Source of the DNA: Mycobacterium syngnathidarum
Lineage (GTDB): Bacteria > Actinomycetota > Actinomycetes > Mycobacteriales > Mycobacteriaceae
NCBI RefSeq assembly: GCF_001942625.1
Contig: NZ_MLCL01000093.1
Coordinates: 124,001-188,000, forward strand
Length of the DNA: 64,000 nt
Reading direction: 5' to 3'
The notes below the pieces were generated by a model. That model saw nothing but the letters and a program-made list of their open reading frames with translations. It ran no database searches and was not told the DNA's origin. This document shows, piece by piece, positions 53,916 to 62,867 of this stretch. Each line of letters opens with the position of its first letter. Within the stretch, counting starts at the first letter, position 1. Both the position numbers and the translations under genes were made by a program.

Positions 53916-54488
53916 ATGGCGTTACGCGACGCAGTCCTGGCCGCACTCCTGGACGGGGAAGCATCCGGCTATGACCTGGCGAAGGGATTCGACGCGTCGG
54001 TCGCCAACTTCTGGATGGCCACACCCCAGCAGCTGTACCGCGAACTCGACCGCATGGCCGCCGACGGACTGATCGAGGCTCGGCTCGTCGAACAGGACCG
54101 GCGACCGAACAAGCGCCTCTACTCACTGACCGAAGCGGGCCGGCAGGCACTGCTCGAATTCACCGCGACACCGCCAAAACCGGGGGCGATCCGAGAAGAC
54201 CTGTTGGTACAGGTCCAGGCCGTGGATTCCGGCAACATCGCGGCAGTCCGCGACGCGCTGGCCGAGCGCCTGCAGTGGGCAACCGCCAAGCTCGCGCGCT
54301 ATCGGCGCACGCAGGAGCACCTACTGGCCGGGCGCACCGAAGCCGCATACCTGGCCGAGGCCGAGCGCATCGGCCCGTATCTGACCTTGCTGCGCGGAAT
54401 CCGGTTCGAGGAAGAGAATGCCGACTGGGCCGGCCGGGCGCTGGCGATCATCGAACAGCGACTGGCCGCGGCGGGCCGGCCTCGTTGA
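53916..54488 (+). CDS. PadR-family transcriptional regulator
   Basis: 190 residues. PadR winged helix at the N-terminus (LLDGEASGYDLAKGFDASVA, QLYRELDRMAADGLIEARLV), with a C-terminal helical dimer domain (Vir_act_alpha_C type; NADWAGRALAIIEQRLAAAG). The upstream DNA has TCAA-CATT-TTGA. It is divergent from the NTF2-like gene with ~100 bases between and probably controls it. Confidence 0.88.
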   Translation: MALRDAVLAALLDGEASGYDLAKGFDASVANFWMATPQQLYRELDRMAADGLIEARLVEQDRRPNKRLYSLTEAGRQALLEFTATPPKPGAIREDLLVQVQAVDSGNIAAVRDALAERLQWATAKLARYRRTQEHLLAGRTEAAYLAEAERIGPYLTLLRGIRFEEENADWAGRALAIIEQRLAAAGRPR

Positions 54489-54712
54489 CCACGGTGTCCT
54501 GTGGCTCGGTGACCCAGGCGCTGAACACCGGTACCCCACGCCAGCACAGCGAATGGACGGCTGAATCTGGCCGAACCCTATCGGCCTGCGTGCAGATATT
54601 CGGGCAGTGGACTCCCGTCGAACGCTGCCGGTTGCACGCGTAGCTCCGGCCAGACGTTAGTGTGCTTTGGTCGGCTTCAGCGAACAGGCCGATAGAAAAG
54701 TTGAGCAAATTC

Positions 54713-55738
54713 ATGACCGCAGCACCAGAAGCATCGGCGCTCGAAGCCCGTGTCGGCCACTACTACGAGGCCGACAGCCTCTACCTGGTCGGCCGCGAGA
54801 AGGTGCGCGAATACGCGCGTGCCGTGCAGGACTACCACCCCGCACACTGGGACGTCGACGCCGCCGCGAAGCTGGGCTATTCGGGCCTGGTCGCGCCGCT
54901 GACCTTCACCTCGACCCCGGCCATGGCGTGCAACCGGCGCATGTTCGAATCGATCGTCGTCGGCTACGACACCTACCTGCAGACCGAAGAAGTCTTCGAG
55001 CAGCACCGCCCCATCGTGGCCGGAGACGAGCTGCACGTCGACGTCGAACTGACCTCGGTGCGCCGGATCGCCGGGCGCGACATGATCACCGTCACCAACA
55101 CCTTCACCGACACCGCAGGCGAGCGGGTGCACACCCTGCACACCACCGTCGTCGGTGTGACCGCCGAGGACCTCAACCCCGAGATCAAGACCGCCGTGCA
55201 GCGCGCAATGATGCACGACGTCGACATCTTCGGAGTCGGCGACGACGAGTACCAGAAGACGGTGCGTCCCGAAGGTGAGATCCGGATCGCCGACGGCGGC
55301 ACCACCCGCACGCCAGGCACGCCGTCCTTCGACGACGTGAAGGTCGGCGACGAACTCGGGGTGCACCACACCCGGCTGTCCCGCGGCGACCTGGTGAATT
55401 ACGCCGGCGTGGCCGGTGACGCCAACCCGATCCACTGGGACGAGGACATTGCCAAGCTGGCCGGGCTGCCCGACGTCATCGCGCACGGCATGCTGACCAT
55501 GGGTCTGGGCGCCGGATTCGTCTCGACATGGACGGGTGATCCCGGTGCGGTCACGCGCTACGCGGTGCGGCTGTCCCAGCCGGCCATCGTGTCGGCCAAG
55601 GAAGGTGCCGACATCGAGTTCAGCGGCAAGGTCAAGTCGCTGGACCCCGAGACCCGTACCGGTGTCGTCATCGTCGCCGCGAAGGCCGACGGCAAGAAGA
55701 TCTTCGGGCTGGCCACCATGAACGTCCGCTTCAGCTGA
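54713..55738 (+). CDS. Fused HadA/HadB-like (3R)-hydroxyacyl dehydratase
   Basis: 341 residues with two hotdog domains. N-half: YHPAHWDVDAAAKLGYSGLV and APLTFTSTPAMA, a FAS1-dehydratase/HadA-like unit. C-half: a MaoC hydratase with catalytic Asp/His in AGDANPIHWDEDIAKLAG then DVIAHGMLTMG. Separate HadA and HadB subunits form the FAS-II dehydratase for mycolic acid elongation; here they are one protein. ATG 54713. The end overlaps the convergent MDMPI-like gene by 8 bases. Confidence 0.85.
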   Translation: MTAAPEASALEARVGHYYEADSLYLVGREKVREYARAVQDYHPAHWDVDAAAKLGYSGLVAPLTFTSTPAMACNRRMFESIVVGYDTYLQTEEVFEQHRPIVAGDELHVDVELTSVRRIAGRDMITVTNTFTDTAGERVHTLHTTVVGVTAEDLNPEIKTAVQRAMMHDVDIFGVGDDEYQKTVRPEGEIRIADGGTTRTPGTPSFDDVKVGDELGVHHTRLSRGDLVNYAGVAGDANPIHWDEDIAKLAGLPDVIAHGMLTMGLGAGFVSTWTGDPGAVTRYAVRLSQPAIVSAKEGADIEFSGKVKSLDPETRTGVVIVAAKADGKKIFGLATMNVRFS

Positions 55739-56381
55739 GAAGCCGCGAGCGCAGCACAGGCAGCCCCGGCCCCGCCAGACCGTCCAGAGCGACGGTCCGC
55801 CCGCACACCGCCAACAGCACGGCATCGCCGGGCCCGGTGACCATCTCTCCCTGACCCCAAGTTCGCCCGGTGACCTCGTCGTGCAACTGGATGCCCCGCA
55901 GGCGCCGGTGCGGAAAGAACCCGACTTGTGTTCGGCTGGTGAGGAAATCGAGCACCCGCGCGACATACTGAGGGTCCGGATCATGCGGTAGCCCAAGGGG
56001 AATCCGAATATCGGCACCGTGCACCAGAACATCGGTGAGCCCCGACAGCGGTCCGGTGACGGGCGGGCTGAGTCGATGGTCCGCCCGCTCACGCAGAGTG
56101 CGGGCGATCTCGGACGCGGATGCTTGCGCACGGCGACGGGCCAGTGCGTCGATGCCGCGGTCGATGCCCCCGTGCCGAACACCGCTGGCCAGAAAACCCC
56201 AGAAACCGTCGACGAAATCGCTGACCAGATGTGCCGCAACGGTTTTGACGTCCCAACCGGCGCACAGGCTCGGCGTGGCCAGCTGGTCGGCATCCAGCCC
56301 GGCGATCAGATCGGCGATCGACCTCCGCTCGCCGGCCACCGCCGCGAACACCTGCTCGCGTTCCTCCGGCCTCAACCGCAT
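55731..56381 (-). CDS. Maleylpyruvate isomerase-like, mycothiol-dependent family protein (DinB-like)
   Basis: 216 residues. N-terminal four-helix DinB-like part: AVAGERRSIADLIAGLDADQ, LATPSLCAGWDVKTVAAHLV, with metal-binding His candidates (AAHLV, LVHGADIR). C-terminal TIGR03083/MDMPI_C-like part (GQGEMVTGPGDAVLLAVCG). The family uses mycothiol, but many members have unknown substrates. ATG 56381. Confidence 0.85.
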   Translation of the reverse strand: MRLRPEEREQVFAAVAGERRSIADLIAGLDADQLATPSLCAGWDVKTVAAHLVSDFVDGFWGFLASGVRHGGIDRGIDALARRRAQASASEIARTLRERADHRLSPPVTGPLSGLTDVLVHGADIRIPLGLPHDPDPQYVARVLDFLTSRTQVGFFPHRRLRGIQLHDEVTGRTWGQGEMVTGPGDAVLLAVCGRTVALDGLAGPGLPVLRSRLLS

Positions 56382-56392
56382 GCTCGCGCCGG

Positions 56393-57151
56393 TCAGCTGG
56401 GGACGTTGGCCTTCAACGCGCTCAGCGCCTCCGCACCGAGTCGGGCGATTTCCTCGACCTCGGCCGGATCAAGAGCGGCCGTGAAGACTTCCGTCATCCG
56501 CCGGTTGGTCGCCTGTTCGATCTCGGCGTAGCGATCCGCCTTGTCGGCCCCGTCGGCGAACGGTTCGGGCCAGCCGAACATCGTGGTGTAGTCATGGCCC
56601 TTGTTGAGCATGTGGGCTTCGACCGGGGTGATCCCGGAGATGGTGAGCGCGTTGAAGTGCACGCCCGCGCGCAGTTCGCGCAGCACGAACATCACCTGCA
56701 GGGCCCGGGCGGCAACGTCGTCGGCCAATGGCATCTCCCGCCATCCGGCGAACAACGGCAATCCGGCGGTCGGCGTTGCGGCGATCACCTTCTCCCCCAA
56801 TGCGGCAAGGCGATCCAGCCCCTGGACTCCGGCCAGGTACTTGCGTCCGAAGTCCGCAGCCTGGGTCCAATACTGTTGTGCGGCACCGGCAGCACCGCGC
56901 ACCGCAATGCCCTCGTCCCACATCGCCGCGAGCCCGGTGGGCTCGAACACCGCGAATACCGAGCCGACGGTCGCGCCACTGGCCTCGCCCAGCACGCCGC
57001 CGCGGCCGGCCACATAGCCGGCCAGCGGGTTCTCATAGCCGGCAGCAATACTGGCGGCGAAGTTTTCCGGATGCAGCATGAAGATCGCAACGGCCTGCTC
57101 CATCGCCGCTCCGCCGTCCGCGACGGCGCCCAGCATGTCGGTGTTGGTCAT
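56393..57151 (-). CDS. SCO6745-family-like protein, unknown function
   Basis: 252 residues, largely helical: FMLHPENFAASIAAGYENPL, AGYVAGRGGVLGEASGATVG, MWDEGIAVRGAAGAAQQYWT and MFVLRELRAGVHFNALTISG. It resembles the SCO6745-type family; assignment is by eye and moderate. No signal or membrane segment. ATG 57151 has GAGGAGGAA upstream. It is 11 bases upstream of the MDMPI-like gene and likely in one operon. Confidence 0.7.
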   Translation of the reverse strand: MTNTDMLGAVADGGAAMEQAVAIFMLHPENFAASIAAGYENPLAGYVAGRGGVLGEASGATVGSVFAVFEPTGLAAMWDEGIAVRGAAGAAQQYWTQAADFGRKYLAGVQGLDRLAALGEKVIAATPTAGLPLFAGWREMPLADDVAARALQVMFVLRELRAGVHFNALTISGITPVEAHMLNKGHDYTTMFGWPEPFADGADKADRYAEIEQATNRRMTEVFTAALDPAEVEEIARLGAEALSALKANVPS

Positions 57152-57252
57152 GGTTCCTCCTCGCCGGTGCATGTCAACGCCCAGGGTATCCAGCGGGTCA
57201 GCGCGGGTTCAGGCGGTCCTGCCGGTGCGTGGCCGCCAGGGCTGTGGGTGCA

Positions 57253-58056
57253 TCATCTCGCCAGATCCCACTGGCCGAAATCCGGTGCGAGAACATCATT
57301 CACATCGACGTGGATGCCGTCGATCACGAAACCCGGATCGGACGCGGTGACCACTTCCCGCTGAAACAGCACGGCGGCCGGCTCCCGCTCACCCTGGGAC
57401 CAGGCCTTGGTCTGCCAGGCCCACCGATGGCCCCGACTCGTCGAGGCGCCGACGACGCCGTCGCCGATGGCCCAGCCACACTGGCGTCGACCGCCGTAGA
57501 TTCCGGTGCGACCCACCCCCAGTACCGAGTTGATCCCCCTGAACCACTGAACAGCCTGGCTTTTCCAGGTTGACGCATCGATGTCCTCATCGACGCTGAA
57601 GAAGATCGGAGCCGATGCCGGGCCGCCGGCGGCACCATGAAGATGCAGCGCCGTCCGGGCATCGGCCACTCCGCCGTCATAGCCGCGGGTGAAATCCGAC
57701 GGCGTCGGCCATCCCGGCTTGCCGAACTGGTAACAGCTGACGACCTGCAGGCCCGCTGCCCGCAGCCGGTCCGCGTAATCACGGGTGACGGGCTTGAAAT
57801 CGAATGTGGCCCCGGGCCGCAGTTCGGAGACATAGACCAGTGCCCCACCGAAACCCGCGGACTTGAGCTGCTCCGGCTGGACCAGCCGGTCAGCGAAATC
57901 GACGAGTTGTAGTCCCTCGGCCGATGCCGCCTTGGTTCCGATGGTCGCGGCCAGTGCGCCCGGTGCGGCCAGCACCGGGGCGAATAGCGCCGCGTACCTG
58001 AGGACATCGCGCCGTGAAGCGGCTCCCGTCACGGACCGAAGCGTAGCCCTCGGCAT
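57253..58056 (-). CDS. Tat-exported DUF1906 (glycoside-hydrolase-like) protein, Rv2525c-type
   Basis: 267 residues. A Tat signal is clear: SRRDVLRYAALFAPVLAAPG then ALAA. The DUF1906 domain has LVDFADRLVQPEQLKSAGFG, VVSCYQFGKPGWPTPSDFTR, PIFFSVDEDIDASTWKSQAV and GIYGGRRQCGWAIGDG. The M. tuberculosis relative Rv2525c is a Tat substrate that affects the cell wall. ATG 58056 is preferred to ATG 58083, which falls in the LTTR-like region. Confidence 0.85.
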   Translation of the reverse strand: MPRATLRSVTGAASRRDVLRYAALFAPVLAAPGALAATIGTKAASAEGLQLVDFADRLVQPEQLKSAGFGGALVYVSELRPGATFDFKPVTRDYADRLRAAGLQVVSCYQFGKPGWPTPSDFTRGYDGGVADARTALHLHGAAGGPASAPIFFSVDEDIDASTWKSQAVQWFRGINSVLGVGRTGIYGGRRQCGWAIGDGVVGASTSRGHRWAWQTKAWSQGEREPAAVLFQREVVTASDPGFVIDGIHVDVNDVLAPDFGQWDLAR

Positions 58057-58079
58057 GGCCGCGATTCCACCGGACCGAT

Positions 58080-58130
58080 TCATCTACCTGATAGATGGGA
58101 TCTATTGAATCTAATCGTTGGACTCGATGA
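58080..58130. promoter_or_regulatory. LTTR-like site upstream of SDR, similar to 38089-38139
   Basis: Ungapped comparison with 38089-38139 gives 38 of 51 identical bases. It includes a shared AATCGTTGGACT and a degenerate version of the inverted repeat (CTGATAGATG...ATCTATTGA). It lies 15 bases before the SDR start. Confidence 0.55.
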
Positions 58131-58145
58131 GAATCGAGGACTCTG

Positions 58146-59030
58146 ATGGATGGCATGACTCCCTCACATGTCTTCCTCGTCTCCGGCGCCTCACGCGGTC
58201 TTGGCCGGGCGATCACTGAAGCCGCCCTGGATGCCGGACACCGCGTAGTCGCCGGCGTCCGCTCGACCTCGGCACTCGACGACCTCACCGGCGCGCACCC
58301 TGATCACCTCGCCGTGGTCGAACTCGACGTCACCGACAACAACGCCGTCCGCGCCGCCGTCGATACGACCGTCGATCGGTTCGGCAGGCTCGACGTTCTG
58401 GTCAACAACGCCGGCTACGCCAACATGAGCGCCATCGAGGACGTCGACTTCGACGACTTCCTGGCCCAGGTCGACACCAACTTCCTCGGCGTGGTGCGCC
58501 TGACCCGCGCTGCGTTGCCGGTTCTGCGCGCCCAGCACAGCGGACACATCATCCAGGTCTCGTCGGTGGGCGGACGGCTGGTGCGCCCGGGCCTGTCTGC
58601 CTATCAATCCTCGAAGTGGGCTGTCACCGGCTTCTCCGGTGTCCTGGCGCAGGAGGTCGCGCCGCTGGGGATCAACGTCACCGTGCTGGAACCCGGCGGC
58701 ATGCGCACCGACTGGGCCGGTTCCTCGATGCGTATCGCGCCCGTGCGCGACGAGTACGCCGCCACGGTAGGCGCGGCCGCCGCGATGAGCAGTCCGGACA
58801 ACCTCGGAGCGAGCGACCCCGCCAAGGTGGCCGCGCTCGTGCTCGAAATCGTCGAGATGCCCGAGCCGCCGGCCCGCCTGCTGGTGGGACCCGATGCCTA
58901 CCGCTACGCCACCGCGGCCGGGCGAGACCTGCTCGCCGCCGACCAACGGTGGGAAGCCCTCAGCTTGTCCACCGCCGCCGACGATGCCACCGCCCGCCAG
59001 CTGAACCCGCTCGGCTCTGTTCAGCGCTGA
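58146..59030 (+). CDS. Short-chain dehydrogenase/reductase (SDR)
   Basis: 294 residues. Cofactor motif SGASRGLGRAI, NNAGYANMS, catalytic Ser in IQVSSVGGRL and Tyr-Lys in YQSSKWA. The C-terminal RLLVGPDAYRYATAAGRD fits the oxidoreductase subgroup often found beside LysR regulators. Here no LysR is adjacent, but its promoter resembles the LysR operator at 38 kb. ATG 58146; ATG 58155 is next in frame. Substrate unknown. Confidence 0.9.
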   Translation: MDGMTPSHVFLVSGASRGLGRAITEAALDAGHRVVAGVRSTSALDDLTGAHPDHLAVVELDVTDNNAVRAAVDTTVDRFGRLDVLVNNAGYANMSAIEDVDFDDFLAQVDTNFLGVVRLTRAALPVLRAQHSGHIIQVSSVGGRLVRPGLSAYQSSKWAVTGFSGVLAQEVAPLGINVTVLEPGGMRTDWAGSSMRIAPVRDEYAATVGAAAAMSSPDNLGASDPAKVAALVLEIVEMPEPPARLLVGPDAYRYATAAGRDLLAADQRWEALSLSTAADDATARQLNPLGSVQR

Positions 59031-59105
59031 ACGTTGCTCGGGGAACGGCCACATCCGCCTGCGTCGGCAAAACCGGCACGTACCGGGGACGAATGGACCA
59101 CAATG

Positions 59106-59121
59106 GTTAGTCACAGCTAAC
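59106..59121. promoter_or_regulatory. Inverted repeat upstream of SRPBCC-FadD
   Basis: GTTAG-tcacag-CTAAC, 5-bp arms, 24 bases before the start codon. Possible operator; no regulator gene is adjacent. Confidence 0.35.
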
Positions 59122-59145
59122 TACCAACCCCTGGCAGAAACCACC

Positions 59146-61227
59146 GTGGCACGAGACGTGATCGCCGTCGACACGACGCTCGATCACCCATGCCCGGACA
59201 TCTGGCCCATCCTGGAAGCACCACATCTGTACCCGCGGTTCTTCCGCGGCGTCGGTTCGTGCGAACAGGCCGCCGGCGACCCTCAGCTCTTCGAGGTACG
59301 GCTGTCGACCTCCCGCGGTGCCGTCGTCGTCCACCAGATGCGCCGGACGGTGCGCCTCACCGGCATGGAGTTGCGCCTCGACGCCACACAGACAGGCCGC
59401 TGTTTTGCCTCAATTCGTCTGACGCCCGAGGGCCGGAGCGCTCGGATCGCATTGAGGATCTTCGCGATCGGCACGCTGCACCCCGACATCGCAAAAGCCG
59501 GCGACAACGCCGTCGAGGGCTGGATCCGCGAAGGGCTGCAACGAATCTCGGACTATCTCGAAGGCAACCCCACCTCACAGCTGGTCAACATGGGCGACGG
59601 GCGATCGCTGCAACTCAACGTCCTCAAAACCATGATCACCAGCGGTGTGGTGCGCGCATCACGCCCCGATCGCGGCCTTCGCCAACTCAATTCGCTCGCC
59701 AAATGGGGGTTCACCCTGGCCGGTGGACTCGCGGCGGCCGCCGCGCGATCACCACGCACCACCGCGTCGATCGACAACTACGGGACCTCGACCTACGGAG
59801 ATATGGCCGACCGCACCACCCGATTGGCAGCCGGCCTCGCGGTCATCGGTTTCACCAGCAGCAGCACGTTCGCGATCCTGGCCCGCAACCACTCCGCGAT
59901 GGTCGAATGCATGGTGGCGACCAGCAAGTTGGGCGCTGACCTGGTGTTACTCAACACCGGGCTGGCCGCTCGCGCGATCGAAGAGATCGTCAACCGGCAC
60001 CGCATCGACGCCATATTCGTCGACAACGGCTTCGAACCCGAGGTGCGCTACGTCGCCGCGGACATCCCGCGTATCTCGATACATCCCAATTCGTCCGCAC
60101 CGCAACGGCGTTCGATGGAGGATCTGATTTCCACCGGTACCGGCGCCACACCGGTACCGCCACCGAAACAACCCGGCAAACTGGTAGCGCTCACCTCAGG
60201 TACCACCGGCACCCCCAAAGGTGCCCGACGGCCCACGCCACCCGGTTTCGGCGCCATCGCCGCGATGTTGTCGCGCATGCCGCTGCGGCACGGCGAGGTG
60301 ATGCTGCTGTGCGCGCCGCTGTTCCACACCTGGGGGCTGGCTGCACTGCAGGTGAGCACGCCGCTGCTCGCGACGGTGGTGCTGATGGAGCGGTTCGATG
60401 CCGAAGAATGTCTCAAAGCCATTGAGCGCCACCGCTGCACCGTCGTGATCCTGGTTCCGGTGATGTTGCAGCGCATCCTCGAACTGCCCGCCGCGGTGGT
60501 CAGGCAATACGACACATCGTCGCTGAAGGTGGTCGCCAGCAGCGGGTCACCGATTCCGGGCGCCGCCGTCACCAAATTCATGGAAATCTTCGGCGACGTC
60601 CTCTACAACTTCTACGGATCCACCGAAGTGTCGTGGGCGACGATCGCCGACCCCGCCGACCTGTGCGTCGCCCCCACCACCGCTGGCCGGCCACCGCTGG
60701 GCACCCGCATCGCCATCCTGGACGAGGCCGGCCGCGTCGCGCCGGCCGGCGCCGTCGGTCGCATCTTCGTCGGCAACGACATGTTGTTCGAGGGCTATAC
60801 GAATGCCAAATCACCTGCCGTCGAAGACAAGCTGATGAACACCGGAGATCTCGGCTACATCGACGGCAGTGGCCGCCTGTTCGTGGCAGGCCGCGACGAC
60901 GACATGATCATCTCGGGCGGTGAGAACGTTTTTCCACGCCCGGTCGAAGAAGCCATCGCCGTGTTGCCCCAGGTTGCGGATGTGGCCGTGGTGGGCGTTC
61001 CCGATCCAGAGTTCGGCCAGCGGCTCGCGGCGTTCGTCGTCCGCACCGAAGGGACCTCGATAGACGAAGACACCGTCAAGAACTACGTCCGCAACCGCCT
61101 CAGCCGCTTCTCCATCCCACGCGATGTGACGTTCGTGGATCAGCTGCCCCGCACCGCCACCGGCAAGGTCTTGAAACGGCACCTGGTCGAAGGCCAGTTT
61201 CCGATGGAGATGGGTTGGCTGGACTAG
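59146..61227 (+). CDS. SRPBCC-acyl-CoA synthetase fusion (FadD-like)
   Basis: 693 residues. Residues ~5-145 are an SRPBCC domain (HPCPDIWPILEAPHLYPRFF, RGVGSCEQAAGDPQLFEVRL). Residues ~200-690 are an adenylating enzyme: P-loop LTSGTTGTPKG (about 350), FYGSTEVSWA, NTGDLGYIDG, GRDDDMIISGGENVFPRPVE and the catalytic Lys near 674 in TATGKVLKRH. It activates a fatty or aromatic acid to acyl-CoA or acyl-AMP. The N-terminal SRPBCC domain is unusual. GTG 59146 start. Its stop overlaps the next gene's stop by 4 bases. Confidence 0.88.
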   Translation: MARDVIAVDTTLDHPCPDIWPILEAPHLYPRFFRGVGSCEQAAGDPQLFEVRLSTSRGAVVVHQMRRTVRLTGMELRLDATQTGRCFASIRLTPEGRSARIALRIFAIGTLHPDIAKAGDNAVEGWIREGLQRISDYLEGNPTSQLVNMGDGRSLQLNVLKTMITSGVVRASRPDRGLRQLNSLAKWGFTLAGGLAAAAARSPRTTASIDNYGTSTYGDMADRTTRLAAGLAVIGFTSSSTFAILARNHSAMVECMVATSKLGADLVLLNTGLAARAIEEIVNRHRIDAIFVDNGFEPEVRYVAADIPRISIHPNSSAPQRRSMEDLISTGTGATPVPPPKQPGKLVALTSGTTGTPKGARRPTPPGFGAIAAMLSRMPLRHGEVMLLCAPLFHTWGLAALQVSTPLLATVVLMERFDAEECLKAIERHRCTVVILVPVMLQRILELPAAVVRQYDTSSLKVVASSGSPIPGAAVTKFMEIFGDVLYNFYGSTEVSWATIADPADLCVAPTTAGRPPLGTRIAILDEAGRVAPAGAVGRIFVGNDMLFEGYTNAKSPAVEDKLMNTGDLGYIDGSGRLFVAGRDDDMIISGGENVFPRPVEEAIAVLPQVADVAVVGVPDPEFGQRLAAFVVRTEGTSIDEDTVKNYVRNRLSRFSIPRDVTFVDQLPRTATGKVLKRHLVEGQFPMEMGWLD

Positions 61228-62381
61228 CCCGCACCCGCCGCGGTCGCGACGTCGTCACCGAACCATTTCTCTTTGATCAGGTTGTAGGTGCCGTCTTCAC
61301 GCATGCGAAACAGGGCTTGGTTGATCGGTTTACGTAGCGCGCTGTTGGTGCTGAGCACAAAGCCCTGGTTCTCGTCTTGGAATACCGGCCCGGCTGTGAC
61401 AGCGACTCCTTCGCCACGGTGAGCGACGTAGTAACGCAGCACCGGCGCATCGAAAACGACAGCGTCGTAGCCTTCTTCGCGCAGTAGGTGGTAGGACCCT
61501 TCGATGGTGGAGGTCTCCGTGGCCTCGATACCCATGGCGCGGAGGAACTCCGCTGCCGTCGTCCCGGCCACGGTGGCCACGGACTTCTCGTAGAGATCGG
61601 CGGGGCCGTTGATCTTCGCGTCCAACTTCGCCACGGTCAACGTGGCGCTGAGGCTGGCCGAATAGAACGACACGAACACGATGGCGGCAAAGCCCCACAG
61701 AATCGCCAGCACTTTGGTGATCGTCTGAGTTGCCGTAGAGCTCTGGCGCCCCACCAGAGAACCGATGCCCCAACCGAACGCCTGAAATATGCCGGGAAAG
61801 TACGCCCGTGACACCTCTGGGCGGGCACTGCGCCGCTCCACGAGCCAGAAGATGTGGGCAGGCAGAACACTGATCACCACGGCGGCACTGAGCCAGACCA
61901 GCATGGTGCGCGAGAGCAGCAAGTCCAGGTAACCACCCAACCCGGGTACGGCGGGCCGCGTGTCCTGAACCGGAACGATGATCTGCAGACCCGCGTCCAG
62001 GGTCGGCTGGGAGAAGTCGAACACCCGCTCTCGCTCCGAGGTCAGCGAGATACCGCCGACCGCAACGTCCGCGCTTCCGTCGGCGACCGCCGCCAGCTGT
62101 CCCCGCACATCATCGGTGACCAGGTAGTCACTGGTCCATCCGGCTCGTTGGGCGATCTCATCCCACAGGTCGACACTGAACCCGGTGAATTCCCCACTGC
62201 TGGTCCGCATCACGAATGGGTCCAACGGATGAACCGCGACGCTCACCGGTTGCGCCGTGCCATCCGGCTCGGGCGGGGGCACCGGCTGGGCAGATGCGCT
62301 CGCCGCCACTACCGGCGCAACGGCCAGCCACGATAGCACCACCGCGACCGCTGCCAACCCGACGCATCGCCTGATCAGCAC
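61224..62381 (-). CDS. Ionotropic-glutamate-receptor-like channel/solute-binding fusion (GluR0-type)
   Basis: About 385 residues. A signal peptide is followed by a solute-binding half (VAVHPLDPFVMRTSSGEFTG, VAVGGISLTSERERVFDFSQ). A membrane module (TMLVWLSAAVVISVLPAHIF; a re-entrant pore FQAFGWGIGSLVG; VLAILWGFAAIVFVSFYSAS) interrupts the binding fold, which resumes at KINGPADLYEKSVATVAGT. The YSASLSATLT segment resembles the SYTANLAA gate of iGluRs. An amino acid-gated ion channel is inferred. GTG 62381 has GGAAGG 7 bases upstream; ATG 62390 is too close to it. Confidence 0.8.
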   Translation of the reverse strand: MLIRRCVGLAAVAVVLSWLAVAPVVAASASAQPVPPPEPDGTAQPVSVAVHPLDPFVMRTSSGEFTGFSVDLWDEIAQRAGWTSDYLVTDDVRGQLAAVADGSADVAVGGISLTSERERVFDFSQPTLDAGLQIIVPVQDTRPAVPGLGGYLDLLLSRTMLVWLSAAVVISVLPAHIFWLVERRSARPEVSRAYFPGIFQAFGWGIGSLVGRQSSTATQTITKVLAILWGFAAIVFVSFYSASLSATLTVAKLDAKINGPADLYEKSVATVAGTTAAEFLRAMGIEATETSTIEGSYHLLREEGYDAVVFDAPVLRYYVAHRGEGVAVTAGPVFQDENQGFVLSTNSALRKPINQALFRMREDGTYNLIKEKWFGDDVATAAGAG

Positions 62382-62458
62382 ACCAATCATCCTTCCGCCG
62401 CACCCGACCGTTGCGCGAAATCAGTGAGTTCCAACAGGATTGGCCCGCCGGAACCAGA

Positions 62459-62710
62459 TCAGATGAAGCCGAAACCCGGGAAGCCGTAGAACTCTTCCTC
62501 ACCCGGATAGACCCCCGGAGTGGCGTCGATCTGGGTGTTTCCCTCAGACGCGCAATCCGTGGTCTGTCCGCCGGCGATCGAACTTCCCCCCGTCACCTCA
62601 CAGTGGGGCAACAGCGAGGGGTCCGCCATGGCGCTCGGCGCGCCCAACAGTGCGGCTGCCGTACCGACCAACACAGCACTCCCGATCAGAATCTTACGCA
62701 GCTGTAACAT
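62459..62710 (-). CDS. Small secreted protein, unknown function
   Basis: 83 residues. A signal peptide (RKILIGSAVLVGTAAALLGA, cut near SAMA-DP) is followed by ~50 residues with two Cys (LLPHCEVTGG, TTDCASEG), likely one disulfide, and an aromatic tail (EEEFYGFPGFGFI). ATG 62710 is chosen over the longer frame, with AGGA 9 bases upstream. No family recognised. Confidence 0.7.
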   Translation of the reverse strand: MLQLRKILIGSAVLVGTAAALLGAPSAMADPSLLPHCEVTGGSSIAGGQTTDCASEGNTQIDATPGVYPGEEEFYGFPGFGFI

Positions 62711-62867
62711 TTGCGAGAGTCCTCTCCTTTTGGCCAAAGCATAGTCACGGCAACCCTTGACCCGCTGGTCTGCCATAAGTCCCGTATTTTATCGTCACCC
62801 GCGTTATGGTTGCGGGCAATCACGTACCACGCTGCTCGTAATCCGAATCCGATGATTGAGGAGTCCC

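Noticed and set aside
62711..62867. IdeR (iron) box before the hemophore-related gene.
   Set aside because: I looked for the 19-bp TTAGGTTAGGCTAACCTAA-type palindrome and saw no convincing match.
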